Positions 16,826-25,140 of a stretch of 64,000 bases of DNA are shown one piece after another (position 1 is the first letter of the stretch; each line of letters begins with the position of its first letter). The notes beneath the pieces are model-generated. The model was not told the DNA's origin. It worked only from the letters and a program-made list of their open reading frames with translations, and ran no database searches. The stretch is from Rubrobacter xylanophilus DSM 9941. Lineage in GTDB: Bacteria > Actinomycetota > Rubrobacteria > Rubrobacterales > Rubrobacteraceae. The translations under genes were made by a program, and so were the position numbers. The stretch lies in NCBI RefSeq assembly GCF_000014185.1, contig NC_008148.1:1054001-1118000 (forward strand). The letters are read 5' to 3'.

Positions 16826-18102
16826 ACGACGGGGCCCTCCTCGACGCCGTCGCCGCCGAGGCGGGCTGGATGGAGGAGCTGCTGGTGAGCCTCGTCGAGG
16901 CCCCGACCACCCTCGGAAACGAGGAGCCGGGGCAGCGGGTCATGGAGGAGGCCCTCGCCGACTGCGGCCTGAAGGTCCGCAGCGTCCCGCTCGACGCCGA
17001 CGCGCTCCGCAGCGCGGAGGGCGCCTCCCCGTTCTCCTGGGACGTATCTGGCAAGCGCAACGTCGTCGCCGACTGGCCCGCCGGGGGCGGGGGCGGGCGA
17101 TCCCTGATCCTGAACGGCCACATAGACGTCGTCCCGCCCGCCGCCGAGGAGCTGTGGGCGCGCCCGCCCTTTGCGGCGGCGCGCGAGGGCGACTGGCTCT
17201 ACGGCCGCGGCGCGGGGGACATGAAGGCCGGGCTCGCCGCGATGGCCGGCGCGGTGCGGGCCCTCTCGCGGGCCGGGTACGCCCCGTTGGCGCCCGTGCA
17301 GCTGCAGTCGGTCGTCGAGGAGGAGTGCACGGGGCACGGGGCGCTGCAGTGCCTGCTCGACGGCGCGCGCGCCGACGCCTGCGTCATAACCGAGCCCCAC
17401 CCCGACCACCTCACCACAGCGCAGGTCGGGGTCTTGTGGTTCCACGTCGACATCGCCGGCGTCCCGGCGCACGCGGCGCGCGCGAGCCGCCTCGGCGTGG
17501 GCGCCGTCGAGGCCGCCTGCGCGGTGCTCGCCGCGCTCCGGCGGCTGGAGCGGCGGCTCAACGAGGACCCGCCGCCCCCCTTCGACGCCCTCGAGCACCC
17601 CATCAACCTGAACCCCGGCGTGATCTCCGGCGGCGACTGGCCCTCGACCGTCGCGGCGACCTGCACGCTCTCCTGCCGCATCGGGCTCTACCCCGGCCAG
17701 AGCCCCGACGAGATGCGCGCCCTCGTCGAGGGGGCGGTCGCCGAGGCCGCCTCCGAGGACCCGCGCCTCGCGCAGCGCCCGCCGAGGGTCCGCTACGACG
17801 GGTTCGCCTGCGAGGGGGCCGTGGTGGACGGGGAGGAGCCGGTGGTGCGGGCGCTCGCGGCGGCGTACGAGAGGGTGCGCGGGGAGAGGCCGGGGCTCGA
17901 GGCCACCACCGCGACGACCGACGCGCGGCACTTCGTGCGCGCGGGCATCCCGGCCGTCTGCTTCGGGCCGCGGGCCGAGAACATCCACGGCATAGACGAG
18001 CGCGTCTCGCTGCGTTCGGTCGTCGAGACCGCGCAGGTGCTCGGGCTGTTCATAAGGGACTGGTGCGGCCTCGTGAGGGGCCCGGGAAAGGAGGAGAGGT
18101 AA
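16822..18102 (+). CDS. M20-family amidohydrolase/deacylase
   Basis: A 426-residue member of the ArgE/DapE/aminoacylase family. Metal and catalytic residues are visible: His100 and Asp102 in LNGHIDVVP, Asp133 in GRGAGDMKAG and the Glu166-Glu167 pair in SVVEEECTG. Such enzymes release amino acids from N-acyl forms or hydrolyse related amides. In this operon it may deacylate an imported conjugate or an N-acyl intermediate; this is inference. Start ATG at 16822 overlaps the aldehyde dehydrogenase stop (ATGA), and its TAA stop overlaps the permease ATG by one base. Confidence 0.85.
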   Translation: MNDGALLDAVAAEAGWMEELLVSLVEAPTTLGNEEPGQRVMEEALADCGLKVRSVPLDADALRSAEGASPFSWDVSGKRNVVADWPAGGGGGRSLILNGHIDVVPPAAEELWARPPFAAAREGDWLYGRGAGDMKAGLAAMAGAVRALSRAGYAPLAPVQLQSVVEEECTGHGALQCLLDGARADACVITEPHPDHLTTAQVGVLWFHVDIAGVPAHAARASRLGVGAVEAACAVLAALRRLERRLNEDPPPPFDALEHPINLNPGVISGGDWPSTVAATCTLSCRIGLYPGQSPDEMRALVEGAVAEAASEDPRLAQRPPRVRYDGFACEGAVVDGEEPVVRALAAAYERVRGERPGLEATTATTDARHFVRAGIPAVCFGPRAENIHGIDERVSLRSVVETAQVLGLFIRDWCGLVRGPGKEER

Positions 18103-19631
18103 TGTCCAGCACGGAATCCGCTCCCGCGCCCGCGCGGGCGACGGGCGAGAGCGCCAAGCTCCACCGCCGTGCGCTCGGGGTGCCGGATCTGGTGTTCTTC
18201 ATCGTGGCGGCCTCGGCGCCGCTCACGGCGGTGGCGGGCGGGCAGGCCGCCACCTACCTGGTCACCGGCAACAGGGGCGTCCCGTTCATGTTCGTCCCCT
18301 TGGGGATCATCCTCGCCCTCTTCGCCGTCGGCTACGCGGCGATGAGCCGCCACGTGGCCAACGCGGGGGCGTTCTACTCCTACGTCGCCCGGGGGCTCGG
18401 CAAGGTGCCGGGCGTGGGGGCGGCCTTCGTCGCGCTCATCGCCTACAACGCGATGCAGATCGGGATCTACGGCCTCTTCGGCGTGGCGATGGGGGCGTTC
18501 ATGGGCTCGCAGCTCGGCATAGAGCTGCCCTGGTGGGCCTGGTGCCTGATCGGCGCCGGGGTAATCGGGGTGCTCGGGGTGCTGCAGATAGACCTCAACG
18601 CCCGCGTGCTCGCGGTGGCCCTCATCCTCGAGGTGATCGTGGTCGCGCTCTTCGACCTCGCCGTGCTCGCCGACCCCGGCCCGCAGGGGCTCTCCCTCGT
18701 CGGCTTCGACCCGACGGTCGCCTTCGGGGCGGCGGCGGGCGCGACGCTCACCTTCTGCGTCGCCTCTTTCGTCGGGTTCGAGTCGGCGGCGATCTACTCC
18801 GAGGAGTGCCGCGACCCCCGGCGCACCGTGGCGCGGGCGACGTTCATCGCGGTCGGCCTGATCGCGCTCTTCTACGCCCTCTCGAGCTGGCTGCTCGCGG
18901 TCGCCGCCGGGCCGGACACGATCGTGGACCCGGCGCGGCTGGTGGAGGCGGGCTTCGCCACCGCAGGCAACCCCGACCCGACGACGGTGCTCTTCGTCGC
19001 GGGGGCCGAGCGCCTCGGCGCGATCTGGGGCAGCGCCGCGGCGCTGCTCTTCGCCACGAGCCTCTTCGCGGCGCTCCTCTCGTTCCACAACGCGGTGGCC
19101 CGCTACGCCTTCGCGCTCGGCCGCGAGGGCGTCCTCCCGCGGGCCTTCGGCTACGTGCACGCGATCACCGGGGCGCCCGTGATCTCCTCGCTGGCGCAGA
19201 CCGTCCTCGCGGTCTCGGTCGTCGGGGTCTTCGCCCTCGCCGCCGCCGACCCGGTGCTGACGCTCTTCACGTGGCTCACGAACCTGGGCGCCCTCGGCGT
19301 GCTGCTCCTTATGACGGTCACCTCCTTTGCCGTCGTGGGCTACTTCCGGCGGCGCCCGGAGGAGGGGCTCGGCCGCTGGACGACCGCGGTGGCCCCGGCC
19401 GTCGCGGGCGCGCTCCTGCTCGTCGTCCTCGTCCTCGGCGTCGCCAACTTCAACGTCCTCATCACCGGCTCGACCGAGGCCCCGACGAGCGCCATGACGA
19501 TAGTGCTGCCCGCGATCCTGTTCGGCGGCGGTCTCCTGGGGCTCGCCGTCGGGGCGATCCTCAAGGTGCGCCGCTCCGAGGTCTACCGCAGAATCGGGGA
19601 GGGAGGGGCGGAGCCCCCGGAGGGGGCGTGA
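18102..19631 (+). CDS. APC-superfamily amino acid/amine permease
   Basis: A 509-residue transporter with about 12 membrane segments. The first helix FFIVAASAPLTAVAGGQAAT and the FVGFESAAIYSEECRDPRRTV block are typical of APC permeases for amino acids and amines. A hydrophilic N-terminal tail of about 25 residues precedes helix 1. It is almost certainly the uptake system for the pathway substrate, as it lies inside the operon between the M20 enzyme and the PLP decarboxylase. GGAGAGGT precedes ATG 18102, and the stop overlaps the next start (GTGA). An amino acid or biogenic amine is the likely cargo. Confidence 0.9.
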   Translation: MSSTESAPAPARATGESAKLHRRALGVPDLVFFIVAASAPLTAVAGGQAATYLVTGNRGVPFMFVPLGIILALFAVGYAAMSRHVANAGAFYSYVARGLGKVPGVGAAFVALIAYNAMQIGIYGLFGVAMGAFMGSQLGIELPWWAWCLIGAGVIGVLGVLQIDLNARVLAVALILEVIVVALFDLAVLADPGPQGLSLVGFDPTVAFGAAAGATLTFCVASFVGFESAAIYSEECRDPRRTVARATFIAVGLIALFYALSSWLLAVAAGPDTIVDPARLVEAGFATAGNPDPTTVLFVAGAERLGAIWGSAAALLFATSLFAALLSFHNAVARYAFALGREGVLPRAFGYVHAITGAPVISSLAQTVLAVSVVGVFALAAADPVLTLFTWLTNLGALGVLLLMTVTSFAVVGYFRRRPEEGLGRWTTAVAPAVAGALLLVVLVLGVANFNVLITGSTEAPTSAMTIVLPAILFGGGLLGLAVGAILKVRRSEVYRRIGEGGAEPPEGA

Positions 19632-21079
19632 GGCGCCGGAGGGCGCAGCAGGACCCGGCGACCCCGCAGCACGAGCGGGCCGACCTCCCCGCGCTCGCCG
19701 ACCGCGAGGGGGTGCTGGAGGAGCTGGTGCGCGTGATCTGCGAGGCGTGGGCGTCGTTCGACGTGCCGCGCACCGCGGAGCCGCAGCTCGGCGAGGAGCT
19801 GGCCGCGCGCCTCGTCGCGCCGCTGCCCGAGGAGCCCGGCGGGGTTGAGGAGGCCCTCTCCGACGCCGTGCGGGTGCTCGACGCCAGCGTCTCGCCCTCG
19901 CGCCCGCTCAACCTCGGCTACATCGGCTCGACGGGCCTCGAGATGGGCGTGCTGGCCTCGGCGCTCGCGGCCACCTACGACGCGAACCTCGCCGTCACGG
20001 CGGGAGGGGCGGACCTAGTCGAGGAGCAGGCCCTGCGCTGGCTTTCGGACTTCGTCGGCTTCCCGCTCGCCGAGGGGGCCTTCACGAGCGGCGGCATGAC
20101 CTCGAACCTCACGGCGTTGCTGGCGGCCCGCGAGCGGGCGCTCCCCGGCTCGCGCGCCGGGGGGCTCTACGGTCGCCGGGCGGCGGCCTACTGCTCGGAG
20201 GAGGCCCACCACTCCGTGGTCCGCGCCGTCGAGGTCTGCGGGCTCGGGGGAGGGTCCGTCCGGCGCATCCCGCTCGACGGCCGGCGCCGGATGCGCCCGG
20301 ACGCGCTCGAGGAGGCGCTCTACCAAGACGTCGCCGCCGGCATTGTGCCCGTCGCCGTGGTTGCGACCGCGGGCACGACGCTCACGGGCGCCGTGGACCC
20401 GCTGGACGAGGTCGCCGACGTCTGCGAGCGCCACGGCGTGTGGCTGCACGTGGACGGCGCCTACGGCCTCCCGGCCGCCGCCGTCCCGCAGACCGCTCCG
20501 CTCTTCGCCGGGCTCGAGCGTGCCGACTCGGCGACCGTGGACGCCCACAAGTGGCTCGGGGTGCAGAAGAGCTGCAGCGCCGTGCTGCTGCGCGAGACCG
20601 GGCGGCTGCGGGCGGCGTTCGGCCACGAGGAGCGCTACATGCTGCACGAGGGCGACGTCCCCAACCCGGTGGACCGCACGCTCGAGTACTCGCGCCCGCT
20701 CCGTTCTTTGAGGCTGTGGATGGCCTTCCGCGTCCACGGCGCCGCCCAGTACAGGATCTGGATCCGGCGCACCCTCGAGAACGCCCGGCTGCTCGCCGCC
20801 CTCCTGCGCGAGGCGCCCGACTTCGAGCTCCTCCACGAGCCGACGCTCTCCACCGTCTGCTTCCGGCACCTCCCGCCCGGCGCAGAAGACCCCGACGAGC
20901 ACAACCTCCGCCTCGCCCGAGAGATGCAGCGCGACGGGCGCGTCTTTCTCGCCCCGGCCTCCGTGGACGGCCGGGCCTGCCTGCGCGCCTGCTTCGTCAA
21001 CTTCAGGACCACGCCCCGCGAGGTCGAGCGCGTGATCTCCGTCGCCCGCGAGCTCGGTGGCCGGCTGGCCCGCCCCTGA
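19628..21079 (+). CDS. PLP-dependent group II (aromatic-L-amino-acid type) decarboxylase
   Basis: A 483-residue fold-type I PLP enzyme of the aromatic amino acid decarboxylase family. The PLP lysine is Lys308 in ATVDAHKWLGVQKS. The cofactor-stacking histidine lies in SEEAHHSVVRA (His194-His195) and Asp276 of HVDGAYG pairs with the pyridine nitrogen. Likely substrates are tyrosine, DOPA, tryptophan or a related amino acid, giving an aromatic amine. As the last gene of the operon it could feed the amine ligase encoded upstream. Start GTG at 19628 overlaps the permease stop. The substrate is not decided by sequence. Confidence 0.88.
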   Translation: MRRRRAQQDPATPQHERADLPALADREGVLEELVRVICEAWASFDVPRTAEPQLGEELAARLVAPLPEEPGGVEEALSDAVRVLDASVSPSRPLNLGYIGSTGLEMGVLASALAATYDANLAVTAGGADLVEEQALRWLSDFVGFPLAEGAFTSGGMTSNLTALLAARERALPGSRAGGLYGRRAAAYCSEEAHHSVVRAVEVCGLGGGSVRRIPLDGRRRMRPDALEEALYQDVAAGIVPVAVVATAGTTLTGAVDPLDEVADVCERHGVWLHVDGAYGLPAAAVPQTAPLFAGLERADSATVDAHKWLGVQKSCSAVLLRETGRLRAAFGHEERYMLHEGDVPNPVDRTLEYSRPLRSLRLWMAFRVHGAAQYRIWIRRTLENARLLAALLREAPDFELLHEPTLSTVCFRHLPPGAEDPDEHNLRLAREMQRDGRVFLAPASVDGRACLRACFVNFRTTPREVERVISVARELGGRLARP

Positions 21080-21131
21080 TCCGCTGCCTTAGAATATCCC
21101 GGACGCAGGCTCTCTTTCGGAGGTGTGGCGC

Positions 21132-21380
21132 TTGAGGTTTCTGTCGGGTTCGCGCGTGGGGCGATGGCTGGTCTGGCTCGTCTGCCGCGTGCTGAACAAA
21201 CCGCTGCCGGTGGAGCACGCGGCGGAGTGGATGAGGATCCCGGAGCACTCCGTGGACCAGGTGCTGGAGACCGGCGCCCTGAAGAGCCTCTACCCCCAGG
21301 ACGTCCTCGAGGCCGCCCGCCGCATGGACCGCCAGCGGCGCGAGCACGACGAGCGCCACGCCGCCGGACGCCGCCCGTAG
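21132..21380 (+). CDS. Small protein with possible excisionase/MerR-like HTH
   Basis: An 82-residue basic protein. The segment HAAEWMRIPEHSVDQVLETG followed by PQDVLEAARRM resembles the HTH_17 pattern of small excisionase/MerR-like DNA-binding proteins, though the match is by eye and weak. I chose TTG at 21132 because GGAGG lies eight bases upstream; GTG at 21123 has no room for a ribosome site. A TAGAAT hexamer at 21090-21095 may be its -10 box, which would separate it from the catabolic operon that ends at 21079. Function unknown. Confidence 0.6.
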   Translation: MRFLSGSRVGRWLVWLVCRVLNKPLPVEHAAEWMRIPEHSVDQVLETGALKSLYPQDVLEAARRMDRQRREHDERHAAGRRP

Positions 21381-21399
21381 CCGCCGCGCGAACCGCCGG

Positions 21400-21405
21400 T
21401 ATACT
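21400..21405 (+). promoter_or_regulatory. -10 box of rarA (leaderless)
   Basis: TATACT six bases before the rarA GTG start, so transcription should begin at or near the start codon. No convincing -35 box was found. Confidence 0.6.
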
Positions 21406-21411
21406 CCTCCC

Positions 21412-22701
21412 GTGGACCTCTTCGATCAGTCTGGCTCGGAGAACCTCGCCGCCCGCGCCCCGCTCGCCGAGCGGCTGCGCCCGAGGTCGCTCGACGAGGT
21501 GGTCGGCCAGCCGCATCTCGCCGGCGAGGGCGGCCCCCTGCGCGAGGCCGCCGAGCGGGGGAGGGTCGGCTCGGTGATCCTCTGGGGGCCGCCCGGCACC
21601 GGGAAGACCACGCTCGCCCGCGTGCTCGCCGCCTCGGTCGAGGAGGAGTTCGTCCCCCTGAGCGCCGTGACGAGCGGGGTGAGGGACCTGCGCGCCGCGC
21701 TCGACGGCGCGCGCGAGAGGTTGAAGTACGAGGGGCGCGGGACGCTCCTCTTCGTGGACGAGGTCCACCGCTTCAACAAGGCCCAGCAGGACGCCCTCCT
21801 GCCGGCGCTCGAGGAGGGGCTCGTGGACTTTATCGGGGCGACGACGGAGAACCCCTCCTTCGAGGTGACGGCGCCGCTGCTGTCGCGCTCGCGCGTGCTG
21901 CGCCTCCGCCCGCTCTCGAAGGGCGACCTGGAGGCGCTGCTGGAGCGCGGGCTCTCGGAGCTCGGGGTGGGGATCTCCGGCGAGGCCAGGGACTACCTGC
22001 TGCGGCTCGCGGGCGGGGACGCGCGCAGGATGCTCAACGCCCTGGAGGTCGCGGCCTCGGGGAGGCGGGAGGTGGGGGTTGCGGAGATCGAGCGGGCGCT
22101 CGGGCAGCGGGCGCTCCGCTACGGGCGCGAGGAGCACTACGACGTCGTGAGCGCCTTCATAAAGAGCGTGCGCGGCGGCGACCCGGACGCGGCTTTGCAC
22201 TACCTGGCGCGCATGATCGAGGCGGGGGAGGACCCGGTCTTCATCGCGCGCCGGCTCGTGATCCTGGCCTCCGAGGACGTTGGCAACGCCGACCCGCGCG
22301 CCCTGCCGCTCGCGGTCGCCGCGGCGGAGGCCGTGCGGATGGTCGGGATGCCCGAGGGCCGCATCCCGCTCGCCCAGGCCGCCGCCTACCTCGCCTCCGC
22401 CCCCAAGTCCAACGCCGCCTATGCCGGCATAGACGAGGCGCTGGCCGACGTGCGCCGCGGCGCCACGCCGGAGGTCCCCCTGCACCTGCGCAACGCCCCG
22501 ACCGGCCTCATGAGGGAGGAGGGCTACGGCGAGGGCTACCGCTACGCCCACGACGACGAGCCCGAGGGCATGAACCAGCGCTACCTGCCCGAGGAGCTGC
22601 GGGACCGCGTCTACTACCGGCCCGGGGACAGCGGGGAGGAGAGGGAGATCGGGGAGCGCCTCCGGCGCTGGCGCAGGGAGCGGGAGGAGCGGGAGGGCTA
22701 G
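21412..22701 (+). CDS. rarA: Replication-associated recombination protein RarA (MgsA)
   Basis: A 429-residue AAA+ ATPase of the RarA/MgsA/WRNIP1 family. Walker A is GPPGTGKTT, Walker B is LLFVDEVHRFNKAQQD, sensor 1 lies in FIGATTENPSFEV and the arginine finger region is LLSRSRVLRLRPL. The C-terminal tetramerisation part includes ILASEDVGNADPRAL and the conserved YAGIDEAL segment. RarA acts at stalled replication forks with SSB and RecA. GTG at 21412 lies six bases after a TATACT hexamer and has no Shine-Dalgarno site, so it is probably leaderless. The stop shares CTAG with the convergent GNAT gene. Confidence 0.95.
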   Translation: MDLFDQSGSENLAARAPLAERLRPRSLDEVVGQPHLAGEGGPLREAAERGRVGSVILWGPPGTGKTTLARVLAASVEEEFVPLSAVTSGVRDLRAALDGARERLKYEGRGTLLFVDEVHRFNKAQQDALLPALEEGLVDFIGATTENPSFEVTAPLLSRSRVLRLRPLSKGDLEALLERGLSELGVGISGEARDYLLRLAGGDARRMLNALEVAASGRREVGVAEIERALGQRALRYGREEHYDVVSAFIKSVRGGDPDAALHYLARMIEAGEDPVFIARRLVILASEDVGNADPRALPLAVAAAEAVRMVGMPEGRIPLAQAAAYLASAPKSNAAYAGIDEALADVRRGATPEVPLHLRNAPTGLMREEGYGEGYRYAHDDEPEGMNQRYLPEELRDRVYYRPGDSGEEREIGERLRRWRREREEREG

Positions 22702-23300
22702 GAGGGCCTCTCGCGGGGCTGGTCGGGGGCCAGCACCCTCTTCAGCACCGGGCTCTCGAACTCCGTGGCGAGGCAGTCCATAAAGATCTCGTCCCACACC
22801 CGCCCGCCCATCCGCCGGCACTGGCGGCGGCGTCCGATCTCCCGGAAGCCCGCCTTCTCGTAGGCGCGCCTGCCGGCCAGGTTGTGCTCGTAGACGCTGA
22901 GCATCACGTTGTGCAGACCGAGCGCGGTGAACGCGTAGTCGAGCATCAGGCGGGTGGCCTCGGTACCGTAGCCCCGTCCCCGGAGGCCGGGCTCGCCGAT
23001 CATGATGCCGAAGGAGGCGCTCCGGTTGCGGTGGTCCACGTCCCGCAGGCTGGTGATCCCCACGGGCCGGAGGCCCTCCCGCGCGTAGACGGTGAACGCC
23101 ACCTCCCCGGAGCGGTCCTCGTACCACCGCTCCTCCTCCTCGAGCGTCAGCGGGCGCGGCGGGGCGGCGAGCGTCCTCAGGGTCCGGAAGTCGTTTATCC
23201 AGCGCTGGTAGAGCGGGACGAGGTCGCGGCGCACCGGCCCGAGCGCCACGAGCTCCCCCCACACGTTGATCACGGTCCCTTCAGGCTCCCTCTCTCCCAT
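22698..23300 (-). CDS. GNAT-family N-acetyltransferase
   Basis: A 200-residue acetyltransferase of the RimJ/RimL/SpeG type. The acetyl-CoA loop is visible in GEPGLRGRGYGTEATRLMLD (R/Q-x-x-G-x-G/A), followed by the LGLHNVMLSVYEHNLAGRRAYEKAGF block. The substrate is unknown; protein N-termini, polyamines and antibiotics are all known for relatives. GGAGGCAGAGG precedes the ATG at 23300. Its first 20 bases overlap the end of the membrane protein gene upstream, so it belongs to that minus-strand unit. The stop shares CTAG with rarA. Confidence 0.85.
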   Translation of the reverse strand: MGEREPEGTVINVWGELVALGPVRRDLVPLYQRWINDFRTLRTLAAPPRPLTLEEEERWYEDRSGEVAFTVYAREGLRPVGITSLRDVDHRNRSASFGIMIGEPGLRGRGYGTEATRLMLDYAFTALGLHNVMLSVYEHNLAGRRAYEKAGFREIGRRRQCRRMGGRVWDEIFMDCLATEFESPVLKRVLAPDQPRERPS

Positions 23301-25140
23301 CCTCTGCCTCCTCCGGCGGTCCGTCGAGCTCCGTCTTGGTGTTGGTGGCGGTGAGCAGCGCGAGAAAGACGAACGGCTCGAACCAGGTCACGTACGGGTA
23401 GAACCAGTAGTTGGTCCCGAGCTGCAGGGCGATGATCAGGGCGGCCGAGAGGGCGGCGAGCCGCCGCACCGTCCGCCGCCGCGGGAAGAAGGCCACGAGC
23501 GCGGCGAGCGCCGCCGCCAGCGCGACCACCAGCGGCCGCAGAGGCGCCAGCTCCGGCACCTGGGTGAAGATGCTCCAGGGGGTCACCCGGTCGCCCTGGA
23601 AGGCCACCGTGCGCTCGTAGAAGAGCTTTATGGCCTCGAGCGGCCTGCCGTCCAGAAACAGCACCCAGAAGCTCAGCAGGACCACCGCCGCCCCCCCGAG
23701 CAGAAAGTCCGCGACCGGGCGCCGCCTGAGGCCGTCGTGCAGCATCCACAGGGGGGCCAGGATGATGGGGTAGAGCTTTATCGCGAACCCGGCGGCCACG
23801 GTCATCCCGCGGGCCAGCGGCGAGGTGGCCAGGGCGAGCCCGATGGCCCCCACGCTGGCGACGACCACGTCGTTGGTGTTGTTGTTGGCGGCGTAGAGGG
23901 TGTAGGGGAAGACGCACCAGGCGAGGGCGAGCGCGGCCCCCTCCCGCGCCCCGGAGAGCCTCCACCCCGCGTACAGCAGCGCGAGCGCCCCCGCGGCGAA
24001 GCAGAAGGCGGTGAGGGCGTGCGCGGCGGGGAGGAAGTCCCACTCGCCGGAGAAGCCGAACATCAGGACGAAGGGGACGTAGAGCAGGTAGTTGAGCGGG
24101 CCGTAGGTGTCGCCGGTGCCCACGTCGGCGGGCATGTTCCCATAGGGGATGGTGCCCTGCAGGATGCGGTCGGCGCCCACCACCCCGGCGTAGCCCACGT
24201 CTATGACGCGGGCGTCGGTGTTGAGCGCGAGCACGAACCCCCCGGCGAGCGCCGCGAGGGCGAGGAGGAGGGGGGTGGGGAGGTTGGCGGTCTTCTCCAC
24301 CCTCTCCCCGACGCCGAAGCCCATGAGCAGGGTACGGACGAGGAGGTAGAGGAGCGGCGGGTACCACAGCAGCACCGCCTCGAAGACGATCCCCTCCCGG
24401 AAGTAGGCGTGGGAGAGCAGAAACCCGAGCAGCGCCGCGACGTCGAGGTTCCTGAGCGAGAGCACCCGGTCGTTCCGGAAGAAGACCAGGGCGAAGACGA
24501 GCGCCATCGGGCCCCACACCCACCAGTAGTTGGCCTGCTTGCCGTAGGCCCCGGGGATGCCGCGGGCCATGTTCCAGCCCACCTGGTCCCCGACGTAGAC
24601 GTAGTTCACCTGCCAGCTGGAGTCGTCTATGCCGACCCGGGCGACCTCCTTGGTGCCGGACTCCTCGTGGGGCACCCCCCCGACGGGGCCCTCGCCGCGC
24701 ACGTAGAAGTGGACGACCCACTCCCCGTTCTCGTACTCGGCGTCCGCGGTGTAGGGGCCGTGCTTGGAGAGCTCCTCCCGAACCTCCTCCTGCGCCCGGG
24801 CGAGCTTTATGGCCTCCTCCTCGGAGAGCTGGGGGTAGGCGAGGGCGTCGGCCCGCGGGGAGACCCTGACGTCCCGCACCCGCCCGGTGTCGTCGTCCAC
24901 GGCGACGGTGGCGACGGGGGTCCCGGAGGCCCGCTCCACGAACAGCACCCGCCAGGCGTCCCGGGAGGGGTCGTAGCTGGCGGAGGGCTCCACGGTGGGC
25001 TGCTCGAGGTAGCGCTCGAGGCGGGGGACGAGCTCTGCGCTCCGCACGGCCTCCTCCCGGCCGGTCTGGGGCCCCGGGGCGAGGGAGAGGAGGGAGGGGA
25101 GGGCGAGCGCGAGGAGGAGGAGCGCGGCGGGCCGCCTCAT
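23281..25140 (-). CDS. Membrane glycosyltransferase-like protein with N-terminal PepSY-like domain
   Basis: A 619-residue protein. Residues 1-22 look like a signal peptide or anchor (ALLLLALALPSLLSLAPG). Residues about 40-195 form an extracytoplasmic part with two PepSY-like units, each with a W-x-V-x-F strand and a V-x-V/I-D-D turn (VATVAVDDDTGRV; VARVGIDDSSWQV). The rest has about ten or more membrane helices and resembles GT-C (GT87/DUF2029-like) polyprenyl-phosphate-sugar transferases. The ATG at 25140 overlaps the stop of the upstream membrane gene (ATGA). Fusion of PepSY-like units with a GT-C core is unusual. Probable role: cell-envelope glycan synthesis. Confidence 0.7.
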   Translation of the reverse strand: MRRPAALLLLALALPSLLSLAPGPQTGREEAVRSAELVPRLERYLEQPTVEPSASYDPSRDAWRVLFVERASGTPVATVAVDDDTGRVRDVRVSPRADALAYPQLSEEEAIKLARAQEEVREELSKHGPYTADAEYENGEWVVHFYVRGEGPVGGVPHEESGTKEVARVGIDDSSWQVNYVYVGDQVGWNMARGIPGAYGKQANYWWVWGPMALVFALVFFRNDRVLSLRNLDVAALLGFLLSHAYFREGIVFEAVLLWYPPLLYLLVRTLLMGFGVGERVEKTANLPTPLLLALAALAGGFVLALNTDARVIDVGYAGVVGADRILQGTIPYGNMPADVGTGDTYGPLNYLLYVPFVLMFGFSGEWDFLPAAHALTAFCFAAGALALLYAGWRLSGAREGAALALAWCVFPYTLYAANNNTNDVVVASVGAIGLALATSPLARGMTVAAGFAIKLYPIILAPLWMLHDGLRRRPVADFLLGGAAVVLLSFWVLFLDGRPLEAIKLFYERTVAFQGDRVTPWSIFTQVPELAPLRPLVVALAAALAALVAFFPRRRTVRRLAALSAALIIALQLGTNYWFYPYVTWFEPFVFLALLTATNTKTELDGPPEEAEDGREGA

